In this document: piece after piece, positions 44,700 to 56,442 of the stretch
How the letters are laid out: every line of letters begins with the position of its first letter
How positions within the stretch are numbered: position 1 is the first letter of the stretch
Origin: Brachionus manjavacas
Taxonomy: Eukaryota; Rotifera; Eurotatoria; Ploima; Brachionidae
Reading direction: 5' to 3'
Assembly: GCA_019054805.1 (NCBI GenBank)
Contig: JAHQIY010000017.1
Location: forward strand, 124,001-188,000
DNA length: 64,000 nt
Position numbers and translations under genes: made by a program
Notes under the pieces: generated by a model
Databases searched by the model: none
Told to the model about the DNA's origin: nothing
What the model saw: the letters and a program-made list of their open reading frames with translations, nothing else

Positions 44700-46103
44700 A
44701 TGGATTACTTATTCATTTTGTTATCTTTTCTTGCGCTAATCTCTCACAGCGCCAATGCTAGTAAATTTTAAAATATTTATTTTAAAACAATCTCATAAAA
44801 CCAATTTAATAAGATTTTACTACATCAACCCTTGAGTCAGTTATATTATCAGATGAAGCCGAGCTGACTAATTCGACAGTGTCAATCATTAACTTGGAAA
44901 AAAGTGTCCAGAATGGATTTTGGGCTCATTCGAAATATTTTCTCAACAGTTTGGACAATTGGTTGTCCAAATTTTTCAATAGATCTTCTTTCATCCTAGC
45001 AATAGCCTTCATTTTGGGCTTTACCACGATAGCAATCATAGTTTTTATATCAATTTGTGTCTATAAAAAGTATTTTTTTTTCTAAATTTTTCTGAATTTT
45101 TCTGAATTTTTCTGATTTTTTTAAAAGTGTATGTGGAAAAAAAAGATCCAACTCTCAGACTAAAATAACCACTAATCCAGCGTATGATAAAATACCAAAA
45201 GTTGATTTTTTGGATTCATCCGAATCGCTGAACAAGAACAATCATGGTGAAAATGTGGACACAAAATTTGAGTCACCAGATTCGAAAATTTCAAGCGAAA
45301 CCATCCGACTCCTTGATATCAAAAGCGAGAGAGTCGATGAGAAAAATTTTTCCAACCAAAGCATAAAATCGTTTTCTTCTTCTTCAACATCTCAAAATTC
45401 AGTCATTGAACAAACACCAAAGACCACCATCAAGCAAACAAACCCAAGTCCGAGCCTAAATGATTCGAACATTAAATCAAGTCTTTCTAGTTTGAGCAAG
45501 AAGTTGGATTCTTCGCACAATTTGGAGAAATCGGGACTTTTGGCCGACGAAGAGTCGCTGAATAGTAAAAATAGATTTACACCAAATTCCAAAAAGACTC
45601 AAAATAGACAGCAGATGAATATAGAAGAGCAAATTTCGCGGCGAAGCTGGCTCTTTAATAGGACCAAGTCGGAGTCGGGTGCAGAAGTGGCCGATGGCCT
45701 CGGACTGCCCCCGGTTCCGCCACAGGACAAATCAAAGCAAAGAACATCCTTGGCAAGCTCGATTGGCTCCATTACTAATTGTCAAATAACCATGGATTTT
45801 TCTCCCATCAAGCAAGGAGTTGACAACATACTTAAGGACATTAAGCCCTATCAACAGAGTTCGTCATCGGTTAACTTCAGCAAGGATGACCAAGTGTCGA
45901 TGAGTGATATCTACATGCAGTGTATTAGAGAGAAGCGAGAGAAGGAAAAACAGCCCAAAATTCAAAGAAATAACCAGATAGAGTCTAGTAATACAAGTAT
46001 TAGCATGAACCCGAATGGAACTGGTCAGAGAAATTCAGTGGCTAATTTAAATCAGGATAGTGAATCGATTAAGACATTTGGCACCGAAAAGTCTTGTTAC
46101 TAG
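44700..46103 (+). CDS. Orphan type I single-pass membrane protein
   Basis: Exons 44700-44760, 44814-45069 and 45128-46103 join in frame to 430 residues with 53- and 58-bp introns. Residues 1-20 form a clear signal peptide (MDYLFILLSFLALISHSANA). A short ectodomain of about 58 residues has possible N-glycosylation sites. One membrane helix spans about 79-103 (FILAIAFILGFTTIAIIVFISICVY), then a 325-residue cytoplasmic tail rich in Ser, Lys, Asn and Glu. The tail contains GLPPVPPQ, a PxxP motif able to bind SH3 domains, and a conserved-looking VSMSDIYMQCIREKREKEK near the end. Two later in-frame acceptors in intron 1 would shorten the ectodomain by up to about 15 residues. No family is recognised; the layout suggests an adaptor or adhesion-type receptor, but this is inference. 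Confidence 0.7.
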
Positions 46104-48442
46104 TGTTTTTTTTTGTTGTTGTTCCAGTCACCTGAAAAGTCTCTTTTTGTTTATAATTAAATTGATTTAATAGTTAAAAATTTGTAAATAGTTCAAGTAT
46201 TGAGTTTTTTTTTTCAAATTATTTCAAAAATCGATAGAAATTAAACAAGTTTTTTGGTTATTCGAACAATGAATAAAAATATTTTTTGCTAATTTTTTTT
46301 ATTTGTCACCTCAATTAAAATAAAATATTTTTAGTTTATTTAACTAAAAATATGCTAATTGAAACTTTAAAAATTGTGAGTTCTAATTCTAGATTTTATT
46401 GTGAGGCAAACATTTTGTTTTACTTGAGTGAATTTAGAAAAATACTAGAAAACCCATTTTGAAAACCTTGAGACTTGATATAGGTTTTATCTTGTAGTTA
46501 GGAATTTAGAATATCTATATTTTGCATCTTTATTTTAGATTTATTTGTTATAATCTATGAGAAATTATATTCTAAGAGAATATCTTATTTATAATTTTTT
46601 ACATCAGGTAAAAGATAAGGAATGATATGATCTATTCGCCATTCTAGAAAAAAAAAATACGCGTTATTATTTAATCATTATTTAACACAAAGAAAACATT
46701 TTAAAATAAATTTAAAATTAGTAAGACATTTTTATAATTTAAATTTTAAAAACTTCAAAATCTTAATATTTAAAACTCAAATGTGTGAAAAAAAGTAAAA
46801 CTTTCATGCATATACTTACGATAACTAAATTTAATATTTGAATATAGTGCTTTTATAATTGTCTTAATCCATTTTTTTAGATTACATATTATATTAATTT
46901 TTTTACAACTTAAAAATAAATTTTAATTAAAAAAATTAAGAATAAAAAACATTCAAATTCATTGAAATTCATTCATTTAAGTTTTTCTTAAAGAAATGTT
47001 GTTTTTACATTATATCACAAAAAGTTAGAATAAAGTTGAAAATAATAAAAATATTGTTTTTTTGCAATTAAAAAAATCGATAACTATGAATTTTTTTCAA
47101 ATAATAGCTTTTTTATAGTAAGACTACCTAAAAATCTGACAAAATAGAGAAAAAATGGCAAATTGCGTGTTTTTTGAAAAATCACACAAAGACTGAAAGA
47201 GAAATATCCGTGTTAATGAAATAATGAACAAAAAAACAATCAAATAGAAAAAGAAAGTTTGATTCTAACTTTTTGTGACATACTGTACAGAAATATTCAT
47301 TAAATCATTTAATCAACACTAATGAAAAAAAAAATTTAAAATCAATTTTTAATAAGAATTTTTCAATATAATAAATATAATCAATTAAATAATCAATACT
47401 AATTTCTTTTTCTTTTATTTTTATTATTCTGGGAGCGGAGCAACAGGTAAAACCTTGTTTTTATTTAAGCTAAGGATTTATTCACATACTATTAATACAA
47501 TTTTAATGAATTAAAATTAAAATAATCATTATTATTAAACTTGAATTTTTTTCTTTTACTAATTTTCTATAAATTTTGCATTCTAAATTTTTGATTTATC
47601 ACTGATTAAATGATTTAATAAAAAAACTTGGCTTTCTTAAGGCATTCTAATCTTCGAATTTATTTAGATAATTTTAATATAACATATTTTAAATTATAAA
47701 GATTTAAATAATAAAATAATTTAAAAAATTTATTTTTCAAATCCACTAATCGAATGGATTTTTAAATCTAAAAGTTTTTTAATCTAATATCAAAATTAAA
47801 TTTTAAAATGAATTCAAATATTAAATTCCAAAAAAAGGATCATGTAAAAAGATTGATTTTTCCGACCAATATTTTTGAATTAAAAAGTTTCAAAATAAAC
47901 TTTATTAAAAATGAATCAATGCATATGGATTAAAAATCGAAACCACTGCTATTATCTAAATAGAATTGATAATTAAAATAAAGTTATCAATATTCTTAAA
48001 AACGGAAACATATAAAAATCTGCTAAATTTAAAAAATTTTTATGAATAATTTTTATTTTTCTAGTGAATAGACCACAATTTTTTTTTAAATCATTTAGAT
48101 GTTATGTTATTCATTAATATTAAAAAAATTAATAAATATAAAACAGTTTTTATTTAAGTTTGTAAAAAATACGTGAATTTTTTAATTAAAGCACAGATTC
48201 TATTCAGTTGATTTTTTTTTATTTAGAATTTAAAAAAATTAAATACAAATTATTCGATCATATTTTTTTTTTCAACTTTCGGTAAATTTAACCAAATAAA
48301 CAAAAGTAAAGTAAGTTATGCTTTTACGTTATTTGGACATTTAACTGACCCTAATATAAATTTTAATTAATTATTTTAAAATCAAAAAGGGGTCAAATTT
48401 TGAAATATAAATTTTTAACTAAGAATACTCTTCTAATAAACT
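46104..48442. other. AT-rich intergenic region with one MITE
   Basis: No gene recognised. It contains the mariner-type miniature element at 47006-47287. Confidence 0.5.
47006..47287. mobile_element. Tc1/mariner-type MITE
   Basis: The ends pair as inverted repeats: a 16-bp perfect core TCACAAAAAGTTAGAA at 47015-47030, with its complement at 47263-47278. The right end completes to CATACTG next to TA, as in Tc1/mariner elements, and the left end is TA-CATTATA. Length 282 bp including TA duplications; no transposase. Confidence 0.7.
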
Positions 48443-49087
48443 ATGACTACCCGTTTGATAAACTTGTCATGTTTGGCAATCTCATTTGTCGCTTTTGTTT
48501 TAAATCTGACTGCCAATTCATCTGATCGTTGGTGGGTGGCAATCAAACGGCAAGAGTTTGAAAACGTTGGTTTATGGCAAATTTGTTTTAATCATTATCG
48601 CCATAGATTTGACTTTTATGGAAAAATTTACCAAGGATGCTGGTGGGTGTTTTCGCCAGAAATTTACAAAATATTCTCGTGGATATCCCAACCATGGTTT
48701 CGAGCAGTTCAAGCTTTCTGTACTCTATCGATGGTTTCAATGCTTTTCGCCCTGATAATGACAGCAATTTTGGCCTTTTCGAGAGAACTGGGAAAAGTAT
48801 CATCTCGCTATATTCTAAGCACCGCACTGCTAACTCTTACATCAGGTCTCTTCATGGCCATTGCTGTGATTACTTTCGCTGTTCGAGGAAAAGATAGAGA
48901 TTGGATGCCGAGATGGCAACAAAATTGGTACGGATGGTCATTTTCAGTGGCTGTGACAAGCTGTATTTTGCAAGTTATTAGTGGTTGTATTCTTTTATTT
49001 GAAGGTACCAATATGAAACTGGTCAAAAATTACATGGAAAAAATGTACATTCAACGAAAACGTTTGTTTCCTCCTGCACCAAGATAA
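48443..49087 (+). CDS. Claudin/PMP22-like four-TM protein
   Basis: A single-exon 214-residue protein with four hydrophobic segments at about 5-25, 88-112, 122-146 and 165-186. The first extracellular loop carries the claudin-superfamily signature W...GLW..C: Trp30/31, GLW at 43-45, Cys48 and a second Cys at about 65 (GCWW). Claudin-like proteins form paracellular barriers or modulate membrane partners; the subgroup (claudin, PMP22/EMP, sperm-ganglion type) is not resolved. The C-tail is short and basic, ending FPPAPR, without a PDZ-binding motif. Codon use and AT content match the neighbours. Confidence 0.8.
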   Translation: MTTRLINLSCLAISFVAFVLNLTANSSDRWWVAIKRQEFENVGLWQICFNHYRHRFDFYGKIYQGCWWVFSPEIYKIFSWISQPWFRAVQAFCTLSMVSMLFALIMTAILAFSRELGKVSSRYILSTALLTLTSGLFMAIAVITFAVRGKDRDWMPRWQQNWYGWSFSVAVTSCILQVISGCILLFEGTNMKLVKNYMEKMYIQRKRLFPPAPR

Positions 49088-49219
49088 AGCTTCAAAAGCA
49101 AGATTTTTCAATCAAAGCTAAAACATTCCTTAGTTAAAACAATTTTCTATCCTTTTTTTTGTAACAATTGTTTTTATTAAATAAACTTAAATAAAAAAAA
49201 TTTTTCTGTTTAAAAAAAA

Positions 49220-49292
49220 TGATCGCACCAAGGATCGAACTTGGGACCTCCTGTGTGTTAGACAGATGTGATAACCACTACACCATGCGATC
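49220..49292 (-). tRNA. tRNA-Val (anticodon AAC)
   Basis: 73 nt with a 7-bp acceptor stem GATCGCA/TGCGATC, D arm GGTGTAGTGGTTATC, anticodon loop CTAACAC, T arm CCAAGTTCGATCCTTGG and discriminator A. No intron. Confidence 0.94.
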
Positions 49293-50049
49293 TGCAATTA
49301 TTACTAAGATATTTTATAATTATTTAGCCACCAATCTTTAAATTACTTATTAATAAATGAAAATTCAAAGAACCCGTTGTTTGCTTATTAAAAAACATTT
49401 AGTCTGCCTAGTCCCCACAAATAGCAAACTTCTAAGCACAAATTTTTTTTAATATCTATTAAAAACTCCCACTAAATATTTTAAATAAAAAAATTCAGAT
49501 GATTTTATTTATTAAAAAAAATGTCCGAATTTTTGGAGATTAAAAAATCCTAAAAAATAAAACGAAACTAGACGTTAAGAAACGGACTTGCAGATGCAAA
49601 TATTTTATTAAATTAGGCTTTAAACCTAAAAAGGTCACCCAAAATTAGCTTGAAATTGTTTTTCCTTAAAACAGATCTTAATTTGACTTTTTAATTTATA
49701 AGTTTATAAACAATTTTTGAATAAATTATATAAAAAATTCATAAAATTTTTTTCACCCCCAAAAAATTTGTTCTAATCAATTATTTGGTTAGATATGTAA
49801 AAATTGTGTTTTATTGTGATTTGTGTTAAAAAGTTTTTAGTTTGTGGGGTACAGTTTTTTAATTGTAGGGAACCATTTATCTCAAAAATATCTAACAAGT
49901 TGACATCGGAGTTGAGAATTATTTTTAAAAAAGTTTTGGTATCAAGAATAAAAAAGATGGCGAAAAATCCCCTTTCAAGCTGACCTTTTTGGAAAAAAAA
50001 AATAAATTAACAACCAAAAAGGATCGAAATTAATTCCAACTTTAATTTC
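49293..50049. other. AT-rich intergenic DNA, nothing recognised
   Basis: Only A/T runs and short frames. Confidence 0.5.
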
Positions 50050-50840
50050 TAATAATAGGAATTAAAAACAGATGAAGAAAAGGGAAAATTTTTGGAGATT
50101 TTCCATCATTAGTATTTAGCCCTAACACTGGTTTAATAAACACTGAAAAAAATAAGGAAATAATTAATCTTAACTTAAAATTTTTCAAGAAAAACAAAGA
50201 TTGCATTCTTAATGAACCAATTACCGTGAATGAATTGATTTTAAGCTAAGCGAAGACGCGGTTTCAAGATTTCCAATTCCCAATTAAATGCTAAAATTAA
50301 AAAAAAAATTATTCATCTTTTTAATCTAATTCTTGGACAAGGTAGGATTCCTAAAGCGTGAAAAACAGCAAACATAACTATGATACCTAAAAATTCATCC
50401 CAAACAAAAGATCCATCAAATTATAGATCAATCGGTTTGACAAGCTGTCTTGGAAAAATGCCCATTATCTATCTTAGGCTACATCATTTTATAGAAAAAA
50501 ATTCTTTACTGATTCGGTAGAAATCGGTCTTAGGAAACACAGACCAAACTCCGACAATCTTTTTTTTCTGATCCAAAAAATTGCTGGATTGCACAGACTA
50601 ATGAGCTTATAAATATGAACGTCCAACACTACCTCATTCATAATATGAACCTCCAACACTTCCTCATTCATTGAATTAAGCCTTTTCTTGACTCCAGGAA
50701 ATTCAAAGTAAACGTAAATGGTCAAATTACTGAAGAATTTTCAATAACCGCAGGCGAAGACTCAGTAATTAGTCTTCTATTTTAAAAAATAAAACAAATA
50801 ATAGAAACTGCCTTCTTTTTTGCTAACGACCTTGTCACTT
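50050..50840 (+). mobile_element. Decayed jockey-like reverse transcriptase
   Basis: Broken plus-strand frames show the RT motifs in order: EPITVNELI, GRIPKAWKTANITMIPKNSS (with one stop), DPSNYRSIGLTSCLGKM at about 50405-50460, FSITAGEDSVISLLF at about 50730-50785, and AFFFANDLVTS at about 50815-50845, where the catalytic YADD reads FAND. Many stops. The same family as the fragment at 255-620. Confidence 0.75.
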
Positions 50841-51132
50841 CTTAAATAAAGTAAAATTGATAACTGTCTCGAATGGACTTTTTGAATTGAGTGAAAGATA
50901 TGTTAAGGAGACAGTGAGTCATTCAATTTGTAGATTTGTAAATTGTAAACTTCATTAATTTTAGAATTTTTGAAATTAATCATTTCAAATTTTAATTTTT
51001 GATTTTTTCAATCTTCGACTCAAAATGTTCTATTGATAATTATACAAGATAATTTTAAACAAAAAGCAGGTCTAAAATTAATTCAAAAATTTTTAAACCG
51101 ATTTTGAATACGAAACTTTGATAATTAAAAAA

Positions 51133-51203
51133 TGCACTGGCCGGGAATCGAACCCGGGCCGCCCGCGTGGCAGGCGAGCATTCTACCACTGAACCACCAG
51201 TGC
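51133..51203 (-). tRNA. tRNA-Gly (anticodon GCC), second copy
   Basis: The same 71-nt sequence as 42352-42422, all stems intact. Confidence 0.95.
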
Positions 51204-51286
51204 TTACTTTAATTTTACAAATAGTCATTTTTTTAATTTCATCAAATTTTTTCAAAGATTTTAGTGATTTTTGCGTGTTTAAACAA

Positions 51287-51793
51287 GGGTTAAATTTTTT
51301 GGGGGTGACAAATTTAATTTTTTTAAGATGACAAAAATAACTAAAATAACTTCATTTCTATTTTATTTTATTTTAATTCTAATTAAGCTATTTAATTTGA
51401 CTTGAGTGGAAATCAAAAGTAATGACCCTATGCTTCACAAGAAGTGAATAAGGAAAAAAAAGAAAGCTATTTAGTAATTAAATTCTCTAAGATTGTAAGG
51501 AATGAACTTAAATTGTGACGTTTTTCATAGTTGACTCTACTGATGAGATTTGGACAAAACGGTTTGTCATAATCGTCTGAAGCTTCCTTCTGATTTTGGT
51601 GCTATAGTTCAAGATTTTGATTTTTATTGTGACCTCAAAATCATTAATTTGTTGTAAAAATAATTAATTAGTCAAAAAAGTATTTTTGTCACTCAAATAA
51701 TTATTTTATCAGTCAATTAATTTATTTGTCATCATATGTAGTTTTTTTGTCAGTTAAATTTAATTTTTTTTGTCAGTCCATTAATTGATGGCC
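51287..51793. mobile_element. 507-bp insertion with 9-bp target duplication
   Basis: Comparison with copy A of the block shows an empty site there (GTGTTAAAACAATCT). Here the insert is flanked by TTTAAACAA at 51278-51286 and 51794-51802. The ends are poorly matched inverted repeats (both start GG and reach TGACAAA within 27 bp), and TGACAAA/TTTGTCA motifs recur near both ends. It carries a 3' piece of the RTE-like LINE (51399-51462). Non-autonomous DNA transposon, superfamily unsure (hAT or Mutator by duplication length). Confidence 0.65.
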
Positions 51794-52119
51794 TTTAAAC
51801 AATCTAATATTATAAAAATTCAAAGATTGACAATAATTCAAAAAATTGTTTCATAAAAAATTTAATTCTAAATGTTTTAAACAAATTTTTTTTTTAAAAT
51901 GTGACTAATTGTCTGATTCTATCAGTGTCATAAATTCAAAATATTACAAGAATTAAAAAAATTTCCTTGAATCGTTTGAATAATTTTTTATAATTTCATT
52001 TACCAGAATTTCATACTTTGATGATGTTCCATCGAGTATAAATTTGGCATAGATGTTCACTCAAAAAAACATCAAATAAAATTGAATTAACAAAACTGAA
52101 AAAATTCAAATTGAGAAAA

Positions 52120-52230
52120 ATGTGCTTTTTGAGATCAAGAAGATGTATGTGCTACCCAATTGCGACACCACTTCCAATCATGTATACAATGCTATGTAGA
52201 AGCCAATGCTGTGGATCATTTTGCTGTTGA
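52120..52230 (+). CDS. Cys-rich 36-codon ORF, copy B
   Basis: Counterpart of 42823-42933 with a single Pro-to-Leu change; start, stop and all eight Cys are kept. Coding status uncertain, as for copy A. Confidence 0.25.
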   Translation: MCFLRSRRCMCYPIATPLPIMYTMLCRSQCCGSFCC

Positions 52231-52430
52231 TTGAAAATTTTTTATCAATCAATATCAATTTAGGATATTTTTTTTTATTTTTTTTATCAAAATAAAATAA
52301 ATTTTATTCTAAATTCATTTTTTGTTGTAAATCAAAATTATTAGTTTATTTTTAAAAAGTGTGATTTATTTAATTTAAAGATATATAGTTAGACAGCCTA
52401 ATTTCTTTATGTGTGAATGGGGTGACAATT

Positions 52431-53235
52431 TAGTAGTAGTAGTAGTTCTTGCTGCGACACCTAACAAGTAGAGAGTCTGAGACCATCACCTCCGATTGAC
52501 CGTGTAGAGCTGTAGCAGCCGATTCCATTGAACTTATCTAAAGCCATTTTAAAATTATCGGTTGACTTAGATTTAACCACATTTTCTTGGCGGAACCACT
52601 CTGTTTGAGAAAAATTCATGCCTGGCGCTTACTGCAGCTGCAAAATCGTTTCTAATTTGAGCTGGGAAACTTTCTCTCTGGACTTTGATGCTATTTCCTC
52701 TTAATTTCCCGACTGGACACTTGTTTTCTGATCTGTTCACTAGATTCTTGACCAGGCCTACCTTTTCTATTCCATTCACTTATTTTTACATTTCATTCAA
52801 GTCCCCTCTTACTCTTCTTTCACTCAGCTTTGTCAGTCCTAATTTCGTCAACCTCATTTCATATGACATGTTTCTTAGAGACATAGGTATTTTTGTTGTC
52901 CTTTCTTGCACCTTTTCTAACGCGTTTCAAGTAGTAGGTAATTTATGTACAGTACAAATAGCAGGGGTTCAAGTACAGACTCTTGTGGAACTCCTCTCAG
53001 CGCCTCTGACCATCTTGAAACTCCATCACCAAGAACAACTCGCTGAGTCCTCATACTCAAAAAGTCTTCTAATCATCTCACTATTTTGCTCACCTAACCC
53101 ATAACCATGTAGTTTATGAAGAAGTCGTTAATGCAGTACAGTATCAAAAGCCTTTGAGAAATCTAAAAGTATTTCATCCACACTGTTACCTTTTGCCAAT
53201 TCAGTAGAGATCATATCAAGCGTTTCAAGTAGATT
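52431..53235 (-). mobile_element. 5'-truncated LINE with (TAC)n tail
   Basis: Read on the minus strand from 53235: LLDFSKAFDTVLH, GVPQESVLEPLLFVLYIN, then after a deletion of the YADD region HEFFSNRVV and TDNFKMALDKFNG. These are RT and RT-tail motifs of a CR1/jockey-like LINE. Frameshifts and stops make it dead. The 3' end folds (52519-52451) and is followed by (TAC)n at about 52446-52431. Confidence 0.75.
52451..52519 (-). repeat. LINE 3'-terminal structure, copy 6 ((TAC)n family)
   Basis: The outer stem GCTGC/GCAGC encloses a weak GTCT/AGAC hairpin and another short pairing, then the (TAC)n tail. Weaker than copies 1-4. Confidence 0.45.
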
Positions 53236-53481
53236 GTCACACAAGTGCTTATTAATTATTAATAAAAATATAAAAATTTGCACTTTAACACCTGGGTTTA
53301 AAAATTTTTGTGGAAATTTGTCAAGTTTATTTCGAAATTTAAAAAAAAAGCTATTTTTTTCATAATAAGAACGCTTTTTAGATGTATGTTAATATTTTAC
53401 TTTTAATAATGCCAAACGCAAAACATCTAATTTAAAGAAAAAATATTATTTTTTTTCATTCTAAGCATTATTATATAGATA

Positions 53482-53936
53482 ATGATTATTCTGTCAAGTG
53501 TATACCGATTTTTAGTGCATACTACCGAGAGAGTTTTGGCGCCGAAAACTCTCAAAGCCATCAAATGGGAGCATCCAGCTGGACCCAAAACAATTCATTT
53601 CTGGGCACCGATCGCAAAATGGGTAGATGCTATTTTATTTAATATCATAAAAACTTAAATTTTTCTAATTGCTAGGGATTAGTGTTAGCTGGAATTGGCG
53701 ATATGGCTAGACCTGCAAATAAGTTATCCAAAAATCAAACAATTTCGCTCCTAGCTACCGGTACCATTTGGTCGAGGTATTCCCTAGTGATTATACCAAA
53801 AAATTATTCCCTCTTCGCGGTTAATTTTTTTGTTGCCTGCACTGGTCTGGTCCAGTTTATCAGAATTTACTTGTACGAAACATCATTAAAACAAGAACAG
53901 GAAAAAGATAAAGCTTTGGAAAATAAAGTCGAATAA
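53482..53936 (+). CDS. MPC2: Mitochondrial pyruvate carrier 2
   Basis: Exons 53482-53622 and 53676-53936 join in frame to 133 residues, the usual length of MPC2. With MPC1 it forms the inner-membrane heterodimer that imports pyruvate into mitochondria. Signature segments are HFWAPIAKWGLVLAGIGDMARP, spanning the splice join, then LSKNQTISLLATGTIWSRYSLVIIPKNYSLFAVNFFV. Three short membrane helices are expected. The N-terminus is basic, as for a mitochondrial protein. The intron is 53 bp. Confidence 0.95.
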
Positions 53937-55619
53937 AACCAAAAAAAGATTTTATAAAGAATCTAACGATAAAATTTCTTGAGAATCTCGCATAGATTTA
54001 ATTTAACATCAATAATTGGCAGTTTGTTAAAAATTTTAACCAAAATTTATTTTAATACAAGCATTTATTTTAATAAAAAATTGAATCAAATTAGACGCTT
54101 TTTTTCATTTTTGGATTTTTAAAGCATAATTGAATCCCAATTAAAAAAAAAATTTGAGACATAATTAATTTGAGTCTTAAGAAGAATTAGACTTTAAAAA
54201 CTATGATTTTATTGCTTAAAGATTTAGTAATTTAATGTTAGTAAATCAATGATACAAAACTTTTTAATTATTAAAAGAAGAAAGTTTTAACTATGTGATT
54301 TGAAGAAAATTTTTAGCAAAAACTGTGGAATCGTTTATCTGTACAAGAGCCAGCAACTGCGCTGAGTGCTTTTCATATAAAAGATCAAAGAAATGGATAA
54401 AGAAATCACATCTTGATATTTTTGAATTAATATCGGTTTTGTAAAAAAATTGGCAAAAAACTACGCATTGACTTACAGAAAAATTCTAGGCAAGTCTGTA
54501 AAAAACCCTAAGGCAATTAAAATAGCAAAAGAATTATAGATGTAAATATTATAAAGGCTATTTAGACATTTGGAGCAATGGCAGATTGGTTAATTTTAAT
54601 AATATACTGCACTTGATTTAAAATTAGCTCATATATTTTAAAATTAGAAACATAAATATCAAAAAGTATCATTCTTATTAGGCTTAAAACAATAAATTTC
54701 TTCTTCATTATTATATTTTAAATAAAATCCCATTTAAATTCAACATTTTCTCCCAAATAATAAGAAAATTCGTCATTTATCTAGATTAAACAAATTAACA
54801 CCAGGTTTAAAAGACCTTTATTTTTAATTTATTGACACTTATAATTTAAAAATTACCTTTTTATTATAAAATGAAAAATGCTTCTATTAAAATAAATTTT
54901 GGTATAGATAACTAACAAATGATAAATAAAATTGAAAAGAATTTTAAATCCTTAAAATTAATAATAAAATTTAATTTATATTTAAAGCAATTAATTAAAG
55001 ATCGTACTTCTTCATTGCTTGATAAATTATCAATTTTATACATCTTGATTTTTTAAATAATGAAAAAATAAATTATTAAAAAATCATTTAGATTTTTTTG
55101 CTAAAAATTCAATTTCAATAATGTTAGTAAAATGATTAAATTTTTGATATATTTAATAAAATGAGTACCAAAAAAATCACAAGTAAGTCGAAATAAAAAA
55201 ATTGTGATTAATTTTATTACATTTTCTACTTTGAAAATTAGAAAATGAAATATATAAAATTAAAAACTGACATCATTAATTTAGATACTAAAATAAGTAG
55301 TGGCCTAACTCTAATTTTATTTTCCATTTTTTAAATTATTTAGCAAAATCAAAATACTATTAATTTTTTGTTTTAAAAGATATATTTTTCAATTTTTCAA
55401 AGATAAAAAACTGATTAGTTCACTTGTCATGAGTTTTCTATTGAAAATTTTAAAAAATAGCCTTTTTTTAGGAATTAAAAAAATTAAAAAATCAACTAAA
55501 GAAATGAAATTAACCATAAATGAATTTACTATAATATTAAATATGAATCAAATCATCAATAGGTTGATTGATTTTATTAAATCATAACCAATTTTTGACA
55601 AGGATGGCAATCAATTTTA
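53937..55619. other. AT-rich intergenic region, nothing recognised
   Basis: Short protein-like frames near 54345-54540 could be very old RT debris but carry no firm motif. Confidence 0.45.
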
Positions 55620-56442
55620 TAATAATAATCTTAAAATATAGTGACAATTATCACAAAGTATTGAGGTGTTCATAATTCTGGAAAGAATTAGGAGCTCCTC
55701 GAATTTTATACTTAGAGGAGAACAAGTAGGATTTAGACGAGGTAGAGGATGCATAGACCAGATATTTACACTAAGGAACTTCAGAGAACAAAGTCTGGAA
55801 TGGAATAGCCCCCTGTATTTAAACTTCAAGAAAGCCTTTGATAGTATACACAGAGAAACCTTGTGGGCCATTTTAAGATCTAATGGCTTGCCACAGAAGA
55901 TAGTTAACTTGATAAAAATCTTCTACGAGAAATTTGAGTGAAGCGTTATTTTCGAAAAAGGACTATCTTACAGCTTCAAATTGTGTACAGGAGTCAGACT
56001 AGGGTGAATTCATTCTCAAACACTATTCTCATTGACTTTTTCATGAAGAAAACAACTATTAGTGCGAGGGTTATTCAATGGGTATTAACGGCAAAACTTG
56101 AAGTTATAGACTTTGCGGATGTTCTGGTGCTAATATCTAATACAGAAGCACAAATGCATATGAAGACGCAAGATTTGGCCAAAACTAAAGTTATGTACAC
56201 AATCACAAAAATTGGATACCCCGATCACCATCGATGGTACGCAAATCGAGTGTGTAAATGAATTCACATACTTAGAAAGCACTATCAGTACAGCGCTGGA
56301 AATACACAGAGACATTCAGAAAAGACTTGCCGAACCTTTGCTAGACTCCGACCAGCATGGAAATCAAACAGCTACAGCAAGGAAACACAACTTAAACTAT
56401 ACAACAGTGTAGTAAAAACAACATTGATGTAAGGAAGTGAAT

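Larger units (their letters stand above)
51071..52380. repeat. Duplicated block containing tRNA-Gly, copy B
   Basis: Matches 42290-43085 over its whole length apart from the insertion 51287-51793. Near 52000-52270 the two copies are almost identical. Confidence 0.85.

Noticed and set aside
51055-51255. A 66-codon frame with GGSVVECSPATRAARVRFPASA
   Set aside because: It overlaps the tRNA-Gly gene completely and is an RNA-gene artefact.
51480-51660. Copia-gag-like phrase LPSDFGAIVQDFDFY inside the 507-bp insert
   Set aside because: One short phrase with a stop soon after is not enough to call an LTR element.
52685-53104. A 139-codon plus-strand frame
   Set aside because: It is the antisense of the LINE reverse transcriptase on the minus strand.
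54345-54540. Cys/Lys-rich protein-like frames near MPC2
   Set aside because: No start, no splice signals and no recognised motif; treated as intergenic.
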